From Brasenia schreberi (taxonomy: Eukaryota > Streptophyta > Magnoliopsida > Nymphaeales > Cabombaceae): DNA of 64,000 bases. The position numbers and the translations under genes were made by a program. Below, piece after piece: positions 33,546 through 48,330 of the stretch. The notes beneath the pieces were generated by a model. The model was given only the letters and a program-made list of their open reading frames with translations, made no database searches and was not told the origin of the DNA. Each line of letters starts with the position of its first letter. Within the stretch, counting starts at the first letter, position 1. The DNA lies in contig JAYKKT010000090.1 of NCBI GenBank assembly GCA_036023115.1, positions 28,727,501 through 28,791,500 on the forward strand. Direction: 5' to 3'.

Positions 33546-35818
33546 AAAACTGAAGAGGAGAAGCTTTTGTCCCTACGGAAAACCCAAAGACCCAAAGTTG
33601 TAGACAAGAGAAGATTAATAATTCTTTGGGTTACAACCGGAGGCCCGAGATTCAGAGCCCGCGTGGTGGGCTGTGCTCCAGATTAATCATTTTAACCTTC
33701 TCTTTTGATACCATTTAATATTTTCTGCGGTAAGGAACACAGTTTATCATTTTAACGTCGTTTTCCAACTTCTGCCACTAAAAAAGGGATGTGGTAAATT
33801 CCCTCCAAGCGATTGATGGTACGATAGCGAAGGATATATATATAGAGAGAGAGAATCTCAATGTGAGGAATTAGGCTGCCTAGGATGGATTTTGGCAACT
33901 GCTGTTTGTCCTCTGGGCTGTTGGTGTCACATCTGCACTACCATCAATCTCTCTCTCTCGTGACGAGACCATCATCAAAATCACGTATTAACATCTCATA
34001 ATAAGAGAAATCATTTCAGAAAAGCATGCTTAAACCATTGCTTTTACAGTTGTGGTTGCTCCTTGTGAACCCAATAGGTTTGCGATTTAGCTGCCATCTT
34101 TCACTTGTTACTAGTACCCATTATAGACCGCTATTATCATCACCACCATCATGTGTCACCGCTCATCACAAACGCTTAGTTGTGTTTGTTTCAAATTTCA
34201 TTATGCCATGACCTGGAATTATATTTGATATAGATACAAATACATCAGGTGAAGATAGATTGTTGTTTATACATGAATAAAATAACGCGTATTCACCAGA
34301 AATGGTTCGTCGATTTCCTGCCAAACCCTGCAAGACAGCAACAGTTGCAGATCAAAGATTAGATACAAGAGTTGTTTGATGGGACGTCTGACCTCCAAAG
34401 GACCCCTCCTCTTCCGCAAAAGGCAGTCTATAGTTTTAGGTTCACGACCCTATATGAAGAGTTAGGATGTCGCCCATTAATGCAAATCCCATCATACTCT
34501 TTGACGTTTAGTTTCGTGAAAGTTGTAGGCTGCAGAAGAGAACAAAGCAGAAAAGAGAAAGAGAACAGAACAAAAGACGTTACAGATAACACCATCACCC
34601 ACCATGTGGGTCTCTTCCTTCCTTACGTCCCCCTAATTAAGGACCATTTGCTGAATCTCTAGAAGCATTTACTTTACCTTTAGTTAAAAAAAATCCAGTA
34701 ATCAGAACTCCTTAAGCCTATTATAATCTACAGTAGACCGATGAAGATGCGACCTAACTTTTGGTCCCATCCTGCAAACTCCTTTTCGTCTCTTGTCAAT
34801 CCCTTTCAATTCCTTAAAAGAAAAAGGAAAACCGGGTTGGAGGGCAGACCCCTCCACACACATTCTTTCGAAAGGAGCGCACACGCACACATATGAACAG
34901 ATATGCTGCTCTTATCAGCAACTCTTCAGTCTTGTATCGAACCATCAAACGAGCCTAACAAGTTAATCTGCGATCTAATTAAGCCAAATGTAACCTGCAG
35001 ATTTATGCAGAAGCACAAGCTGTGTCACAAATAGTTCATGTTCTTACGTGTTCGTGAGTTGTGGATATTTGATAATTAATGAACTGAGTTCGAACACAAT
35101 GAGCAGAACTCCAACTTGTTTGCTTCTCTGCACTTGTCTTTGAGCTCATCTAAACTCATGAAAAGAATTCCTCGTAGCGCATTTCGAAACAATATCGTGG
35201 TATTGTCTAGAGGAACATACAAATTTTACCTGTAAATGATCTACTATCCCACTAACCAAGCACTACTGAGAATGTATCCAAAGGTCTACGAGTTCACTCA
35301 TTCACTGTGAGGTTTATCTAGAAAGAAACAGTGGAGCATAATCTACTAAATTAAAGAGCATAGTTTGTCCTAAAACATTCATTAAAGTTTCTCAGGCTTG
35401 TGACTTTGTGATATTTTACTCAATAATAAAAATAATTAGTATGGATGATTAAAGCCTTCAGATCTTTTAGATTCATGACCAATAAATAATTGGATATTGC
35501 CCTTTGTCTCAATTATGACCCCGCTCCAAACATGTGCCCACATTATCAAATCCATATGGAAGGATCAAAAACATGATTCTTTCATGAGGTCTCTTTGTCT
35601 TTGTACATGTATATAAACTGGGAGTGGTTAAACACTTTCTCACATAATTTTATTTGACGATATCGTATCATTGAACAAACGAAACACATTGAGTTGTTCA
35701 CGACGATCAATTCAAGTGTGTTAAATGAGACACGAGATGTCTTAATCACGACGTTTGATTGATTACACAGAATGATAATAATTAAAAAATATTTAGTTTG
35801 AAAAGTTATCTTAAAAAC

Positions 35819-35820
<2 letters not shown>
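33546..35820. other. Gene-poor sequence
   Basis: Short frames at 34026, 34372 and 34702 (61-96 codons) have no known motif. A splice-flanked 31-bp open segment on the minus strand (34297-34327) is too short to support. Nothing else recognised. Confidence 0.4.

Positions 35821-35821
<1 letters not shown>

Positions 35822-35899
<78 letters not shown>
35822..35899. repeat. Compound microsatellite (CT)19-(TA)20
   Basis: CT at 35822-35859, TA at 35860-35899. Confidence 0.95.
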
Positions 35900-35902
<3 letters not shown>

Positions 35903-37270
35903 GCATAGGCTTACGCAATCTTGGTGCACATATGCACGTAGATATGTACATACACGAGATATCGTATGTGTGGTCTGCTTTATATTTAAATGATTGACAC
36001 GAGTTCTTATGGCATACTTGAACATCCCTTCTCCAGAATCACTTTCTACATACACGCGCACACACATGCATATATGTGTGTGTGAGAGAGAGAGAGTGCT
36101 TGGATCTTGCCGCATCTGTTAACTCATGTTCTATCATTTTTTTTTGAAACATGAGTATAATGATAATATTTTTTCTTTTTTAAAAAACTTTAAATTTTTT
36201 AAAAATTATACTTATGTTACTGAAAAGCAATAAATGAAAACGAGTGATCATATGAGTGGTGGTAGGATCTGATTTTTAGTATATATATACATATAAAAAA
36301 AGTAACGTATATGTAACACACGTGCATGTATGTGTTAGCATGAGCATACTCCGTATGGAGAAAAGGTAAAGTAGTAATACAAGTACTAAAAACGTATACC
36401 AAGAATTACTGTAATCGTTCTCAGCGACACTATTAAAATACTGGATAAGTATTAAAATCAGAATAGAAAATAATGACATGAAAGGGGACACCTCGTGAGT
36501 GCATTAAGTAGGGACTGTGTCCAATTATTGAAGACAATGGTTGAAAAATATTAGGTGGTATCTCCAAATGAAATAATTTTCAATTGTTAGTGCGTCTCAA
36601 ATTATATATACGTAGAACAGTCTGCCTTTTTGGTGTTTCCTGTGGCTCGAGGACCAGACACCAGTGTTATCACCACCGATTTGAATCGGCCCGAGTTGAT
36701 TTTGAATCAAATATGGACCATTCCGATTTGAACCAAGCTGGTTATTCCACCCTCCATTCAGGACTATTCCCATCCATAATCCTTATATTCAACTCCAGTG
36801 AAAATAGGAATTGGGTGCTCCAGTTATAAGAATTTAACTGCTTGCATTTTTACATTTGGGCCACATTTCTGAAGATCATGCATTTTCAAGAAAGAGGCTT
36901 ACTGTTTCAATTGATCTTGTTTGACAAAGGAATCTGGGCCTAACAGAGTCCTAACCTATCGGATAAGTCAAAAGCATGACACCAAAAGTACATTATTATT
37001 GTTATTGTTCAGCCTTATGCTCCAGTGTCACGAGTATTAAATATGAATGCCAATCAATTGCTGCCCACTTCACTGTGACTCGTGAAAATGATATGACATG
37101 ACACTTATGTAAACATTTTTATCGTTCGATTTTAATGTAATTTAATTTTTAAAATATAATAAACAGAATAAGTTGTATTGAGTAAGTTATATATGTCAAT
37201 ATGTGATTGATTTAAAGAAGTTATTTGTGCGATTATAACTCGGTGACTTGTGCTAGAACCGTACTTAGTA
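35900..37270. other. AT-rich intergenic sequence with dispersed repeat fragments
   Basis: Holds another copy of the AT-rich ATGAGTATAATGATAAT motif (36148-36240) and a GAACC/GGTTC-rich patch (36670-36760). No gene supported. Confidence 0.4.
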
Positions 37271-37272
37271 CT

Positions 37273-37335
37273 CAGTGGTGGATCTACATGACGATGAGCT
37301 AAGTCAGCTGCATCATCCAATTTTTTAAACACAAA
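37273..37335 (+). repeat. Fragment of AGTGGTGGATCTA MITE family
   Basis: Begins CAGTGGTGGATCTACATGA, the terminal sequence of the MITE at 46827-47017. The other end is not seen. Confidence 0.5.
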
Positions 37336-38782
37336 AATAATGCACAATCAAATAAATGGGATATACAAACAATCCACGACTCTAATCATGGTCCTACATT
37401 TGAGTCACCGCCTCAAGTTTATTGCCATGAGCTATAATTCATCTTCCTTTTTGAAAAGGTAAGCAGGATTGGATACAATCTTGCCAGTTGTATTCATGCA
37501 AAAATTGTATATAATATTATATATATAAGTATTAGACAAGTCATAAGATCTTCTTCACTCTCAACTTAGTTAAGTATATGGTTTATAAATCAAAGCAGAT
37601 GGTGAAACCATGAGGTATTCGCCTCAAACTAAGAATGTCTTTTCTAGATTCACCATTCGTTCTCACTCTTATTTGTTTCATGAGAAAAATTCTGTAATGC
37701 AAGACCATTCATTTGGTTTGGTTTTAAAATGTCTGGCGGTTTAGTTTGGTTTGTTTTTAGTTGGAAAAAATCCATAATTACAGTGTTGGAACCTAATCAT
37801 TATGTATACACATTTTAATTTTATATGTATATAAGATTATGAAATATATGTATATAATCTTTATAAGTTTATATATGTGAGTTTTATAACCCCATGTACA
37901 TATAAAATATGGACTGTAGATCTAAATAATCCCATGGCATCATACATTGTATTTAGCCAGATCCTTAAATCAGTAGAACCGTGTTTGGTTTAGTTCCGGA
38001 TATAGCACGGTTCAGTTTGGTTCTGTTCTCTAAAGTTGAGAGGTGAAACTGGTGGTTCAGTTTGTTTTTCTAGAGCATCAATAAAGGAAGGATGTATACG
38101 GTAATAGCCAATTGGGGAGGAGTTTATTTGAAAAACCAGCATCTTATCTCTCATTCACCATAATTATTTGTTAAATTTGAAGCAATTCTGTAATATTTAG
38201 TAATCTTTCTTGTGTTGAGTGTGCACTGAAAAGCACAGTTGACTAAACCAAATTAATTATCAAAATTTTATTTTAAATAAAAAATTGGCGCTCTATGTTT
38301 TGTTGAGTAAGTTTGGCTTGAGGGCCCCAGCACGGAGCAAGAATGACATGCATGCATCACAAAACATTGGTTAACAAGCATGCTTCTTTAAGTATTATCT
38401 GTCTATTTCAGACATGTATTTAATTCTTATATGCAACTTTGCTTTGCCGCTATTGCAAGCAATTAATACATCACCAACTCCATGTCATTGTTTGAACATT
38501 GACATTAAGTTGTTGATCTACATTAAGGAGAAGAATGGATTAGACAGACGAACCAAACTTCAAAGGTCAAAAGTTGTTCTATTTCACTCTCTTGTTGGTT
38601 CTGGAAGTCTAGAGAGAGAGAGAGAGAAGTGGAGTTGTTGACTTCACATTGATTTCAATCAAAATAAGCTCAAGTGTACTGCCAAAGAAAGTTAGAAGTA
38701 AGGGTTAGTGGTTGAGTATTCTTCTCATTGCATGTTTTTATTTTTCATTGGTTCAACTGCTACCAACTTTTGCCGTTATCAG
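37336..38782. other. Repeat-rich intergenic sequence
   Basis: GGTTTGGTTT-rich repeat at 37710-38080. Small frames at 38414-38641 are not recognised. Confidence 0.4.
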
Positions 38783-38832
38783 GCAAAGTAAATGTGTATG
38801 GAGAAGTTGACAGTTTCGTTGGGGCACAAGAC
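38783..38832 (+). CDS. Possible short exon of the same unrecognised gene
   Basis: After acceptor GCCGTTATCAG a 50-bp open segment reads KVNVYGEVDSFVGAQD when joined in phase 1 to 30488-30584, and stops before GTGAGA. A third possible piece after TTTCTGGCAG at 39566 (39567-39605) would add ISESESIMKRFI and a TAG. Intron lengths of 8.2 and 0.7 kb fit this genome but the evidence is by-eye phase agreement only. Confidence 0.22.
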
Positions 38833-38962
38833 GTGAGACTGTCACGACATTACCTAAAATTGTTCTTTACATATATAACTTTTATTTACGATGACAGTGA
38901 AATAAAATACAATCACTTGAAAAGCAAAAATTAATTTCTTATTTGCATATACAAGCTTCCCT

Positions 38963-38965
<3 letters not shown>

Positions 38966-39023
<58 letters not shown>
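38966..39023. repeat. (TA)n microsatellite
   Basis: About 29 TA units; a short (GA)n follows at 39065-39085 and (TA)n(TG)n at 39210-39247. Confidence 0.95.
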
Positions 39024-39025
<2 letters not shown>

Positions 39026-39208
39026 GATTAGATCTTATCTACTATTTACTGTGTTATATATATAGAAAGAGAGAGAGAGAGAGAGGAATAGTATGAGGGA
39101 TTGAAATCTACTCATCTCTCACACTAGTTCACAATTGCTTTTGAGTAACAAGAGTATAATAAAAATATCCTTCGTACATTTATAATCTTTTAAAGGTTCT
39201 AGTTTTCT

Positions 39209-39247
<39 letters not shown>

Positions 39248-39666
39248 ATGCACATGCATGTGAGTATATATTTGTTTTTCACATCATGCTTATGATAAGC
39301 TTAAGTAACATCAACAAAATCAGGTTGTGCTTGGCTGGACCATTTTACGACACAAAAGCAAGGTAACGGAAACGAACATGATGAGGACTTTAAAGGCTTT
39401 GTCAAAACTCGTAAAGATTCTATTCGGGAGTCTTTAGACTTTGATTCGTTTCTTTGCAAGTCATGATGACACGAAACCCGAACTTGTAAGGACACACAAT
39501 GTCCAACACAGAAACTGAAGCCTCCCATTATGCCTGCATTTGTTGTTAAGTTGTTATTTCTGGCAGATATCTGAATCAGAATCCATTATGAAGCGCTTTA
39601 TCTAGTGGAGAAAAAGAGATGTAGAGACATTTTCCCCCTACCATTGTAGACCACCTTATATCCATC

Positions 39667-39775
39667 TAGACATGGCCTATTTGAAACCAGTAATTGGTTC
39701 AACGGTTTCAATCAGAATTGAACCGGATCAAGAACAAGCTAGAATCATAGCAGGTTAAACCGGATCAGGAATAAT
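39667..39775. repeat. TAGACATG-family MITE fragment
   Basis: Starts TAGACATGGCCTATTTGAAACC and contains GGTTC/GAACCGGATC words. The right end is not clear. Confidence 0.5.
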
Positions 39776-40084
39776 ACATAATACTATAACACATATTATA
39801 TAATACATTAGTGTGAATATATACTAGCCACACTACTGCTTATTTATATTTGATCATTGCTTTTCGGTAACATAATTATAATAAGATTTGTTTTTCATTA
39901 TTTTTTAAATACCCTTATAGCCCTTAAAATTATAAGTATGTCTCCAAAAGGCAATTAAGTATGAATGGACAACGTCAATCATAGGCAAAATCCAATTTTT
40001 CTAATACATTATATTAGTATATACTATATTATTATATCATATTGATATATATATATAGTATATTTAGAATGATCTAGTTTATAT

Positions 40085-40190
40085 TGAGTTAACTACTAGC
40101 ATGACACATCATAAGGCCCTGTGGAAACAAAGAGTCCATTTACCTGAACTCATCCAGTATTAGGAAAAGGCTTAGTTGTTGTTTGTTTGT
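40085..40190 (+). mobile_element. RTE 3'-end fragment
   Basis: GAGTTAACTACTAGCATGAC, GGAAACAAAGAGTCCAT, CATCCAGTATTAGGAAAAGG, CTTAGTTGTTG. It is a diverged copy of the LINE terminus seen at 14430-14540. Confidence 0.75.
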
Positions 40191-41664
40191 TTGTATGCTA
40201 TTGATATATATATATATAATATGTAATTATATATAATATATAAGAAAATTGGATCCTCCTCACACTAATACTTGTTAACTAATGTTCACACATTTCCTGT
40301 GAGTATAATTTCAAAACTTTTAAGAACTTTAAAAAAATCTAAAAATATTTTTATTAAACTCATGCTACTCAAAAGAAATAAATAGGCATTAAGAGGTAGG
40401 ATTCAATCATTCATAATATATATATAAATAGAATCATTCATAATACATATATATTTATATATATAAATAGAGGGTGAGGGGATTGTTAACCCCATCCCAA
40501 TGAAAGATTCGTATTTCTTAAAGAAACGAGAGAATATCCCAGTCCCTCTTAACCAACCCCCTTACCACAGTAAACCACGTGGTATCTCATAAGATCACGT
40601 GCTTGACAGTCAAAGCAACGTCAGGTAATTCTTATTCAATTGAAAATTATATTGCAAAACAACTTTTTTCCTTCCAAACCCGTACAAAATATCATATTTT
40701 TTAGTACACTTCTTTTATGGTGATGACCCAGAAAACAAAACAAAACAGTTTAATATAAATAATACTATTTATTTATCAAGCTTTAATATTTCCCCACTAG
40801 CCACGGATAATGATGATCGGCCTAATCATAAAACCTTTGGTCTAAAGGCTGGTCATCCAATTGAGTTTTTTAAAGTAACTAGGGTTAGGTGAACCCTACA
40901 AATATTTTTGACACAAAAAGTATTTATGACATAAAATTAATACAAATTATATAAACGTTGGGAACCAGTCGAGAGATAATCCTTTCAAGCACAGGCAGAT
41001 CCAAGAGTTTTATCTTGTGGGACATGAAATACTGTGTTCACGATCGGATTGCCTTAGATAGGGGTGTTCATGGTTTTGTTTGGTTCGGTTCTTCCATTAA
41101 CCTTAAACCAAATCGTTAACCGAACTGATGATTCTAGTTTCATTCGATCTTGAGTTACATTTCTATTATTTAGGGTTTAACTTCTCAAAAAAAACAATTT
41201 AATAACATGTGGTAAATTATATCCTGCCCTCGATCTTAATCAAAAGACCAAGAAAGGTATGATTTGTTCAAAACCTTATTACCCATTTTATAGTTGTCAT
41301 ACATCTTCCCTCCTCAATACAGTTCTAATGCTTTTCTTTATCAATAGGTTTTCCGAGTGTTCGGTTCAGTTCTAGCACCGGTATCGTGAACCCAATCGAT
41401 CACTCGGAATATTTATCCGTCTAAAACTGAACCAAACCAAACCAAACCATTTGATATTTAGAACCCAACCAAACCGCCAGTTTGGTATGATTCCATCAGA
41501 TTTCGCTATTTGAATAGCTACAAAATTATATTTGATTCTAGTTGTTTTAACTGCAGACCAGCTAATGATCTCAGTGTTGAAACCTATGTTTACTCGTACT
41601 TCGACATCCAGTTGTATATATCGAGAGAATCTCTAGTTGGCGATCTTTTTCTTTTGGTACAGTG

Positions 41665-41745
41665 AGGCCCTGAAGCCAAACCGCATATTGAAGTTATGAC
41701 CTTCAACTTGTGACAGGAGCCACTAGCCAGGTGAGCTATTGCTCC
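41665..41745 (-). repeat. tRNA-derived SINE-like fragment
   Basis: Minus strand begins AGCTCACCTGGCTAG and has GTTGAAGGTCATAAC in the B-box position. Diverged. Confidence 0.4.
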
Positions 41746-42689
41746 TTGTGATAATTGGTGATTTTGACACTAAAATTACTAAGCGCCTAAATTATATAAA
41801 TAATAAATAGAAGCATGCTTGAAAGGATACTTGAAAACGTTCCATAAATATACGAGTTTCCCTTTTCGAAAAGATTCTGCGGATTACCAACCACCATTCC
41901 CAAACACGAACTGCAGCAAATGCTTGAATGGCTGGTGGCGCTATTATTGTCATTGTTAAGTTCTTTTCAGTTCTTAGTTTTTAGAATTTATTGCACACGC
42001 CAAAACAAATCTTGCATGGTTGACAGAGAATCGAACTATTAATGAGACAGAGAGAGAGCAGCTTTTTAGAGTACGCGTGCATGCACAGCAACATGAATAT
42101 CATGTATATAACTACTAAGTCTTAATGACGACCACCAACAATGGCTTCTTGTTGCCCAAAAGTAGCAGAGTTTGTGTTCTCTCGCTCTCTCTCAGGCACG
42201 CGCACATGCAGACAATGCTGAGATTAAAGATATACCATCAACAAGTAGAATTTCATCTTATCCATTTTTTCTCCCAAAACAGTTCTTCCATTTCTAGCAA
42301 ATTTTGAATTCAGTCTCCCTCTTTTATACCAAAACCATCGTAAAAGTCTAAATGACATCAAACCGAATCCCTCATTTCAAATTTGGGTCCATGAGATCCA
42401 AATCTACATCTACATTTGTGTATAATTAAGAATCATTAGAAATTCACGATTATTAAGATCTTAGTTAAGATCAATTTTCTTTCATTAGGATTTCATTTTT
42501 TCGGACTTCTTTATCAGAAGAAAAGAACATCTTTTAATTTTCTTCATGAAATTGAAATATATTTTATGATTCATGGATGAACATTATTGAGTTTAGTTTA
42601 ATCTATAGATTAGTTTCGTTTAGCTAACTTTTATCTTGCTTCCTATTTCTCATCTCTCAAATTAGCACCTTCATCATTCCACATCGTCG

Positions 42690-43450
42690 TTTAAGCCGCG
42701 CTCTTCGGGTTCGCTGCGTTCCATGAAGTTGGCTCGAATGATGGAGACAACTTAATGGTGACTCGAAGAATTGACTAGTTGTGTGACTGAACCAACCTCA
42801 CCCCGTCGCCATCTGCATCCCTGCAGGAAAAGACCAGATTCCGTCTCCGCTCCCTGTTGCCGTTTGGTTTTGCCTCTTGACCATCCGCCACCAACCTCCG
42901 CCTCGTCTCAGCAGCTCGCCAGAGCATCGGGGTTGCCATCTGCTGCCTGAAAGCGCCCGGACGCCGAAAACTCCACTGCAAACTGCCATTGCCTTCCAAC
43001 TGATTCAATCACATCACCTTAGCCGTTTCCCATCGCCGCTGACCCCCAACACTCAGGCCCGACCTTCCACCACCACCCTGCCGCCATTTTCCCCCATCAG
43101 AACCGCCAGAGAACTCCCGGCAGTCCACCATCCATCTGCGAACCGGATTCCGGATTCCTAAGCCGCGTCCCTCGACCACCTTGACTTCTGCCACCTAACC
43201 GTCATCCTTCCACCGTCTTTACGCTTGAGAATCCGCCGGACTTCACCCTGGTTAGCTGGTTCGTTCCTGCGTCACCATCATTGCCGTCCTGCCCAACCTT
43301 GTGGATGCAGTATTAGGGTCGGATCCCAGTTAGCTGGACAACCGGGTCAACCCAAACCCACTTAATTTAAACCTCACCATATTACTCAAGCCAGACTCAG
43401 TCAATCGAGCTCAGTCAACCTAACTCAGCGCGCCCTGTTGACCCCATTGA
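42690..43450. other. GC-rich island, pyrimidine-rich on plus strand
   Basis: Strongly GC-rich relative to all neighbours, with CCGCC, CCACC and CGTCTCCG words. Both strands have open frames (for example 42877-43161, proline/serine-rich) with no domain. The right part is rich in GGGTCAACC and AGTCAACC words of the kind seen in plant transposon leaders. Could be the end of a transposon or a gene leader. Confidence 0.4.
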
Positions 43451-45271
<1,821 letters not shown>

Positions 45272-45496
45272 TAGACATGTCCGGTTCTGGAACCGGTAAT
45301 TTTATTTAAAAAACAAATTTTATCACATTTTTTTTAAAACTATTAGAACCAGAGGTTTGGATTCAATTTTGGTTTTGTAAAAGGTAAAACCAGAATCAAA
45401 TTGGGTGAACCCCAGTTCTGATCTCACCGATTTTGAGTCCAACATCGTTTTGTTTCAATTGAAACTATTGGACCGATTAGGAACCGATCATGTCTA
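45272..45496. mobile_element. 225-bp MITE, TAGACATG family, with target duplication
   Basis: Ends TAGACATGTCCGGTTC and, inverted, TAGACATGATCGGTTC. Flanked by TGTGAAAC (45264-45271) and GGTGAAAC (45497-45504), seven of eight bases matching. An 8-bp duplication points to a hAT-related MITE. No coding capacity. Confidence 0.75.
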
Positions 45497-46826
45497 GGTG
45501 AAACTACCACATAACACACGAGGTAGTGGTAGTAACAATTGGCAAAACATCATAAACAAATACCTAACATTATAGTGTAAAAATGACATAAACGAGATGA
45601 GTGAGAAGTTATTAAAAATTGTGCATATAAGAATGAAGAACAAATTCTACTATTGGTGGCTCGAGAGAAGCTTATATAAATAGTGGTTGAATTCATCAAG
45701 CTTATGATCCATCAATCACATTATGAATTGGACCCACTTTTCCTTCAATACATCAATACTTTCCCTTCTCTGTCTCATTCCATCGTGTTCCTTTCTCAAA
45801 CATGCAGTACCAATAATACTGACATACACTATTTCAAATTTCGAAAAACTCATGCTTTGTCACTTGAATATTATTCATTCTTCCTTTGGTCAAATTTCTT
45901 TAGCACACCCAAAATCATGTTTAGGTTCACCAACGAGTTCCTGCAAGTACCATTAGAGTTTAGATGGTTACGTTTGACAACAACACATGGTTTTACAAGA
46001 GAGAAGTTACATACGACCAACCCCAATCAACTTTTTTTTTTTGCGATGGAGAGGGATAAAAAGCTTGAAACTTTTGCTGTTTTCTGAATTAGTCCCAAAA
46101 GTTTAGGGTCTTTTCAGAAAGACTCTATTTTTTTTTTTTGACGAATAGAAAAATGTGAAAAGTGAGTACATAATAGCATCGATAACGAAAGGTACGATCC
46201 CACCCTTCCTTTTCCTTTTCGCCTTCTCCTACTGCGTCGTGCCACTAAAGCTAACACAGAGACCTGTCGAACGAACCTTTAACTAATTGAATGCTATTGA
46301 GTTTACTAGTCAAATATTTTATATGAATGCTATTGAGAAATATCATCTAACCACATAAATCCTCTCTTACGCATTTGTTTCTAAGTTTGATTGTTTGGTA
46401 CCACTCTAACACCAGCTCCTCAACAAAGAAGAAACAGTTGCATGTATATAAATTGTGCTGGTCTTAATATTTGACAAATGAATTCAAAAGATGAATCCGG
46501 ACCAAAACCACAATCTACCCTTATCTCACACATAGTACTATTAAGGATTGGTTACATGAATTTTTGATGTTTTTTTATTATTTTTACACTCATAGTTTTT
46601 TATAGGAGTTTTTTAATAATCTTTTTATGTGTTCAAATCATCTTAAACTATTTTCTCTCATTTTACATAATTCTCATGACCATGAACTATATGACAACAA
46701 AAAAGTGATGTAGTCAACCTTATTTAATATAGAAAAAGACTTAATTATTGTTGTTTGTTTTGTTTCTTTTTTTATTGTTATAAAATATAACAAGAAGTCT
46801 CTCTTTCTTTTTATATATATACATAT
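45497..46826. other. Intergenic sequence; RTE-tail trace
   Basis: A 134-codon plus frame (45683-46087) starts well but has no known motif and unusual composition. 46690-46760 is a degenerate RTE tail (GTAGTCAACC...TAATATAGAAAAAGACTTAA...TTGTTGTTTG). Confidence 0.4.
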
Positions 46827-47013
46827 AGTGGTGGATCTACATAGAAGATTAGAGGAGAGTCGCCACCTTGAAAATTTGTGATTTTAATATAAAAGATATA
46901 TTTTACAGTTGAATACTTGCTTGAAATACATGTTTCACTCCTTTTAACAGCAAGAAATATGTATTTCATGAAATACATACTTCGTTTTTCTTAACACTAT
47001 TTTCTAGATCTAC

Positions 47014-47017
<4 letters not shown>
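46827..47017. mobile_element. 191-bp MITE with AGTGGTGGATCTA ends
   Basis: Left end AGTGGTGGATCTA, right end TAGATCTACCACT: 13-bp inverted repeats with one mismatch. The interior is AT-rich with no frame. Flanks are TA-rich, so the target duplication cannot be read. The 189-bp copy at 55632-55820 shares ends and interior words (AACACTATTTTCTAGAT). Confidence 0.75.

Positions 47018-47066
<49 letters not shown>
47018..47066. repeat. (TA)n microsatellite
   Basis: About 24 TA units starting at the end of the MITE. Confidence 0.9.
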
Positions 47067-47071
<5 letters not shown>

Positions 47072-47769
47072 GATCCAATTTACTTTATTGTCTTTCAGTC
47101 AAGTGAGTGTAAGGTTACAAAATTTAAGGCTTTTTCAAAAAGAATTAAAAAAATATTATTATACTTACAAATCTTAGAGGTCGGCTTGTTGTGTTGAGAA
47201 ACGAAACGATGTCACGTAAGAAAAGGTGTTTAGGCATAATCATCGCAGAGCGGATCCTGTCAGCGACGCAGCGCAAATTGAGGATTATGTCAATTTTGTC
47301 CGGAACACACCACGAACATATAAATTACATAAGAAAGTGGTTTATAAATTTGAAACTATAACAAAGAAAGTGAAAATTTGCACATATATAATTCCACCTT
47401 TAAGAGTGCATAGATAAATATAGAGAGCATATGTAGTGGGATACTGGTTTATCCTAAAATTTATTTGAAGATCTTACTTATTGGATCTTTAAAATCTTTA
47501 TATTAAAAAAGTAATATTTAAGTACATTGAATGTACTATATAAAAGAGTACAAAAATATTTTTATATTTTAATTCAAATCTCATGAGATCTTTAAATATA
47601 TTTAGGTATACATGGGTGTACTTATTTAGCATGTTCTCTCTCATATATATATATATATATATGAGACAGTTCTAAAACTAGGATAATTTGAACGGCTGAA
47701 GTTACAAAACACAACTATAATTTTTACTTTTTTAATTCAAATATTTATCTTTGATCATGTCACTCAAAA

Positions 47770-47840
<71 letters not shown>

Positions 47841-48235
47841 GACGGCCTCAGGGCAAAAATCCAATATATAATGAATCAAGATTATAAAAGATGGAAAATG
47901 ATTTAAATAATATTTCTACACATCCCCAAAAAATGAAGATTTTTTTTATAATGGTACCTTACTCGGGCTCCGCATCAAACCCCAACTAGTTTGTAGTTGC
48001 TCATCCTTTTGGGGATCTAAACCCTAAGACTTAATCGGCTTGTGCTAGAGAATAGCGTTTAAGTACTTTGAGCTCGTCACCGTCCATCTAGCAGCCCTTG
48101 CCACTGTGCTGACTTTCTTTGGTGATTGCTCATTAATGTTAATAAAAATATTTGTTTAAAAATAGTTAAAAAACTTATGTTTCATTAAAAAATAGACTTT
48201 TGGTGGACATGGCCGATTTTGGGTGAATCAGGCCG
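47067..48235. other. AT-rich intergenic sequence
   Basis: Includes (TA)n at 47642-47660 and 47772-47837. No gene supported. Confidence 0.45.
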
Positions 48236-48330
48236 TCTAGCTCAGTTATTATTGGTGGGGAGTTCGACTCCAAGAGAGTGCATGTGTGTGTTAGGCTTAG
48301 GCCTCTTCTTGTAACACACACACACACGCA
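48236..48330 (+). repeat. tRNA-derived SINE-like copy
   Basis: GTCTAGCTCAGTT, GGGGAGTTCGACTCC, GAGTGCATGTGTGTG, TTAGGCTTAGGCCTC and TTGTAACAC: the same plan as 33445-33545 with a shortened tRNA-like part. Confidence 0.6.

Larger units (their letters stand above)
39776..42680. other. AT-rich, repeat-filled intergenic sequence
   Basis: Contains two copies of the AT-rich motif (39850-39990 and 40280-40420), an RTE tail (40085-40190), a GGTTCGGTTC/AACCAAACC repeat (41060-41480) and a SINE-like fragment (41665-41745, minus). No gene supported. Confidence 0.45.

Noticed and set aside
34297..34327. 31-bp minus-strand segment with good acceptor and donor
   Set aside because: Too short to judge by eye; such splice-flanked segments arise by chance in 64 kb.
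45683..46087. 134-codon plus-strand frame
   Set aside because: No recognisable domain, no splice context, and composition like the AT-rich surroundings.
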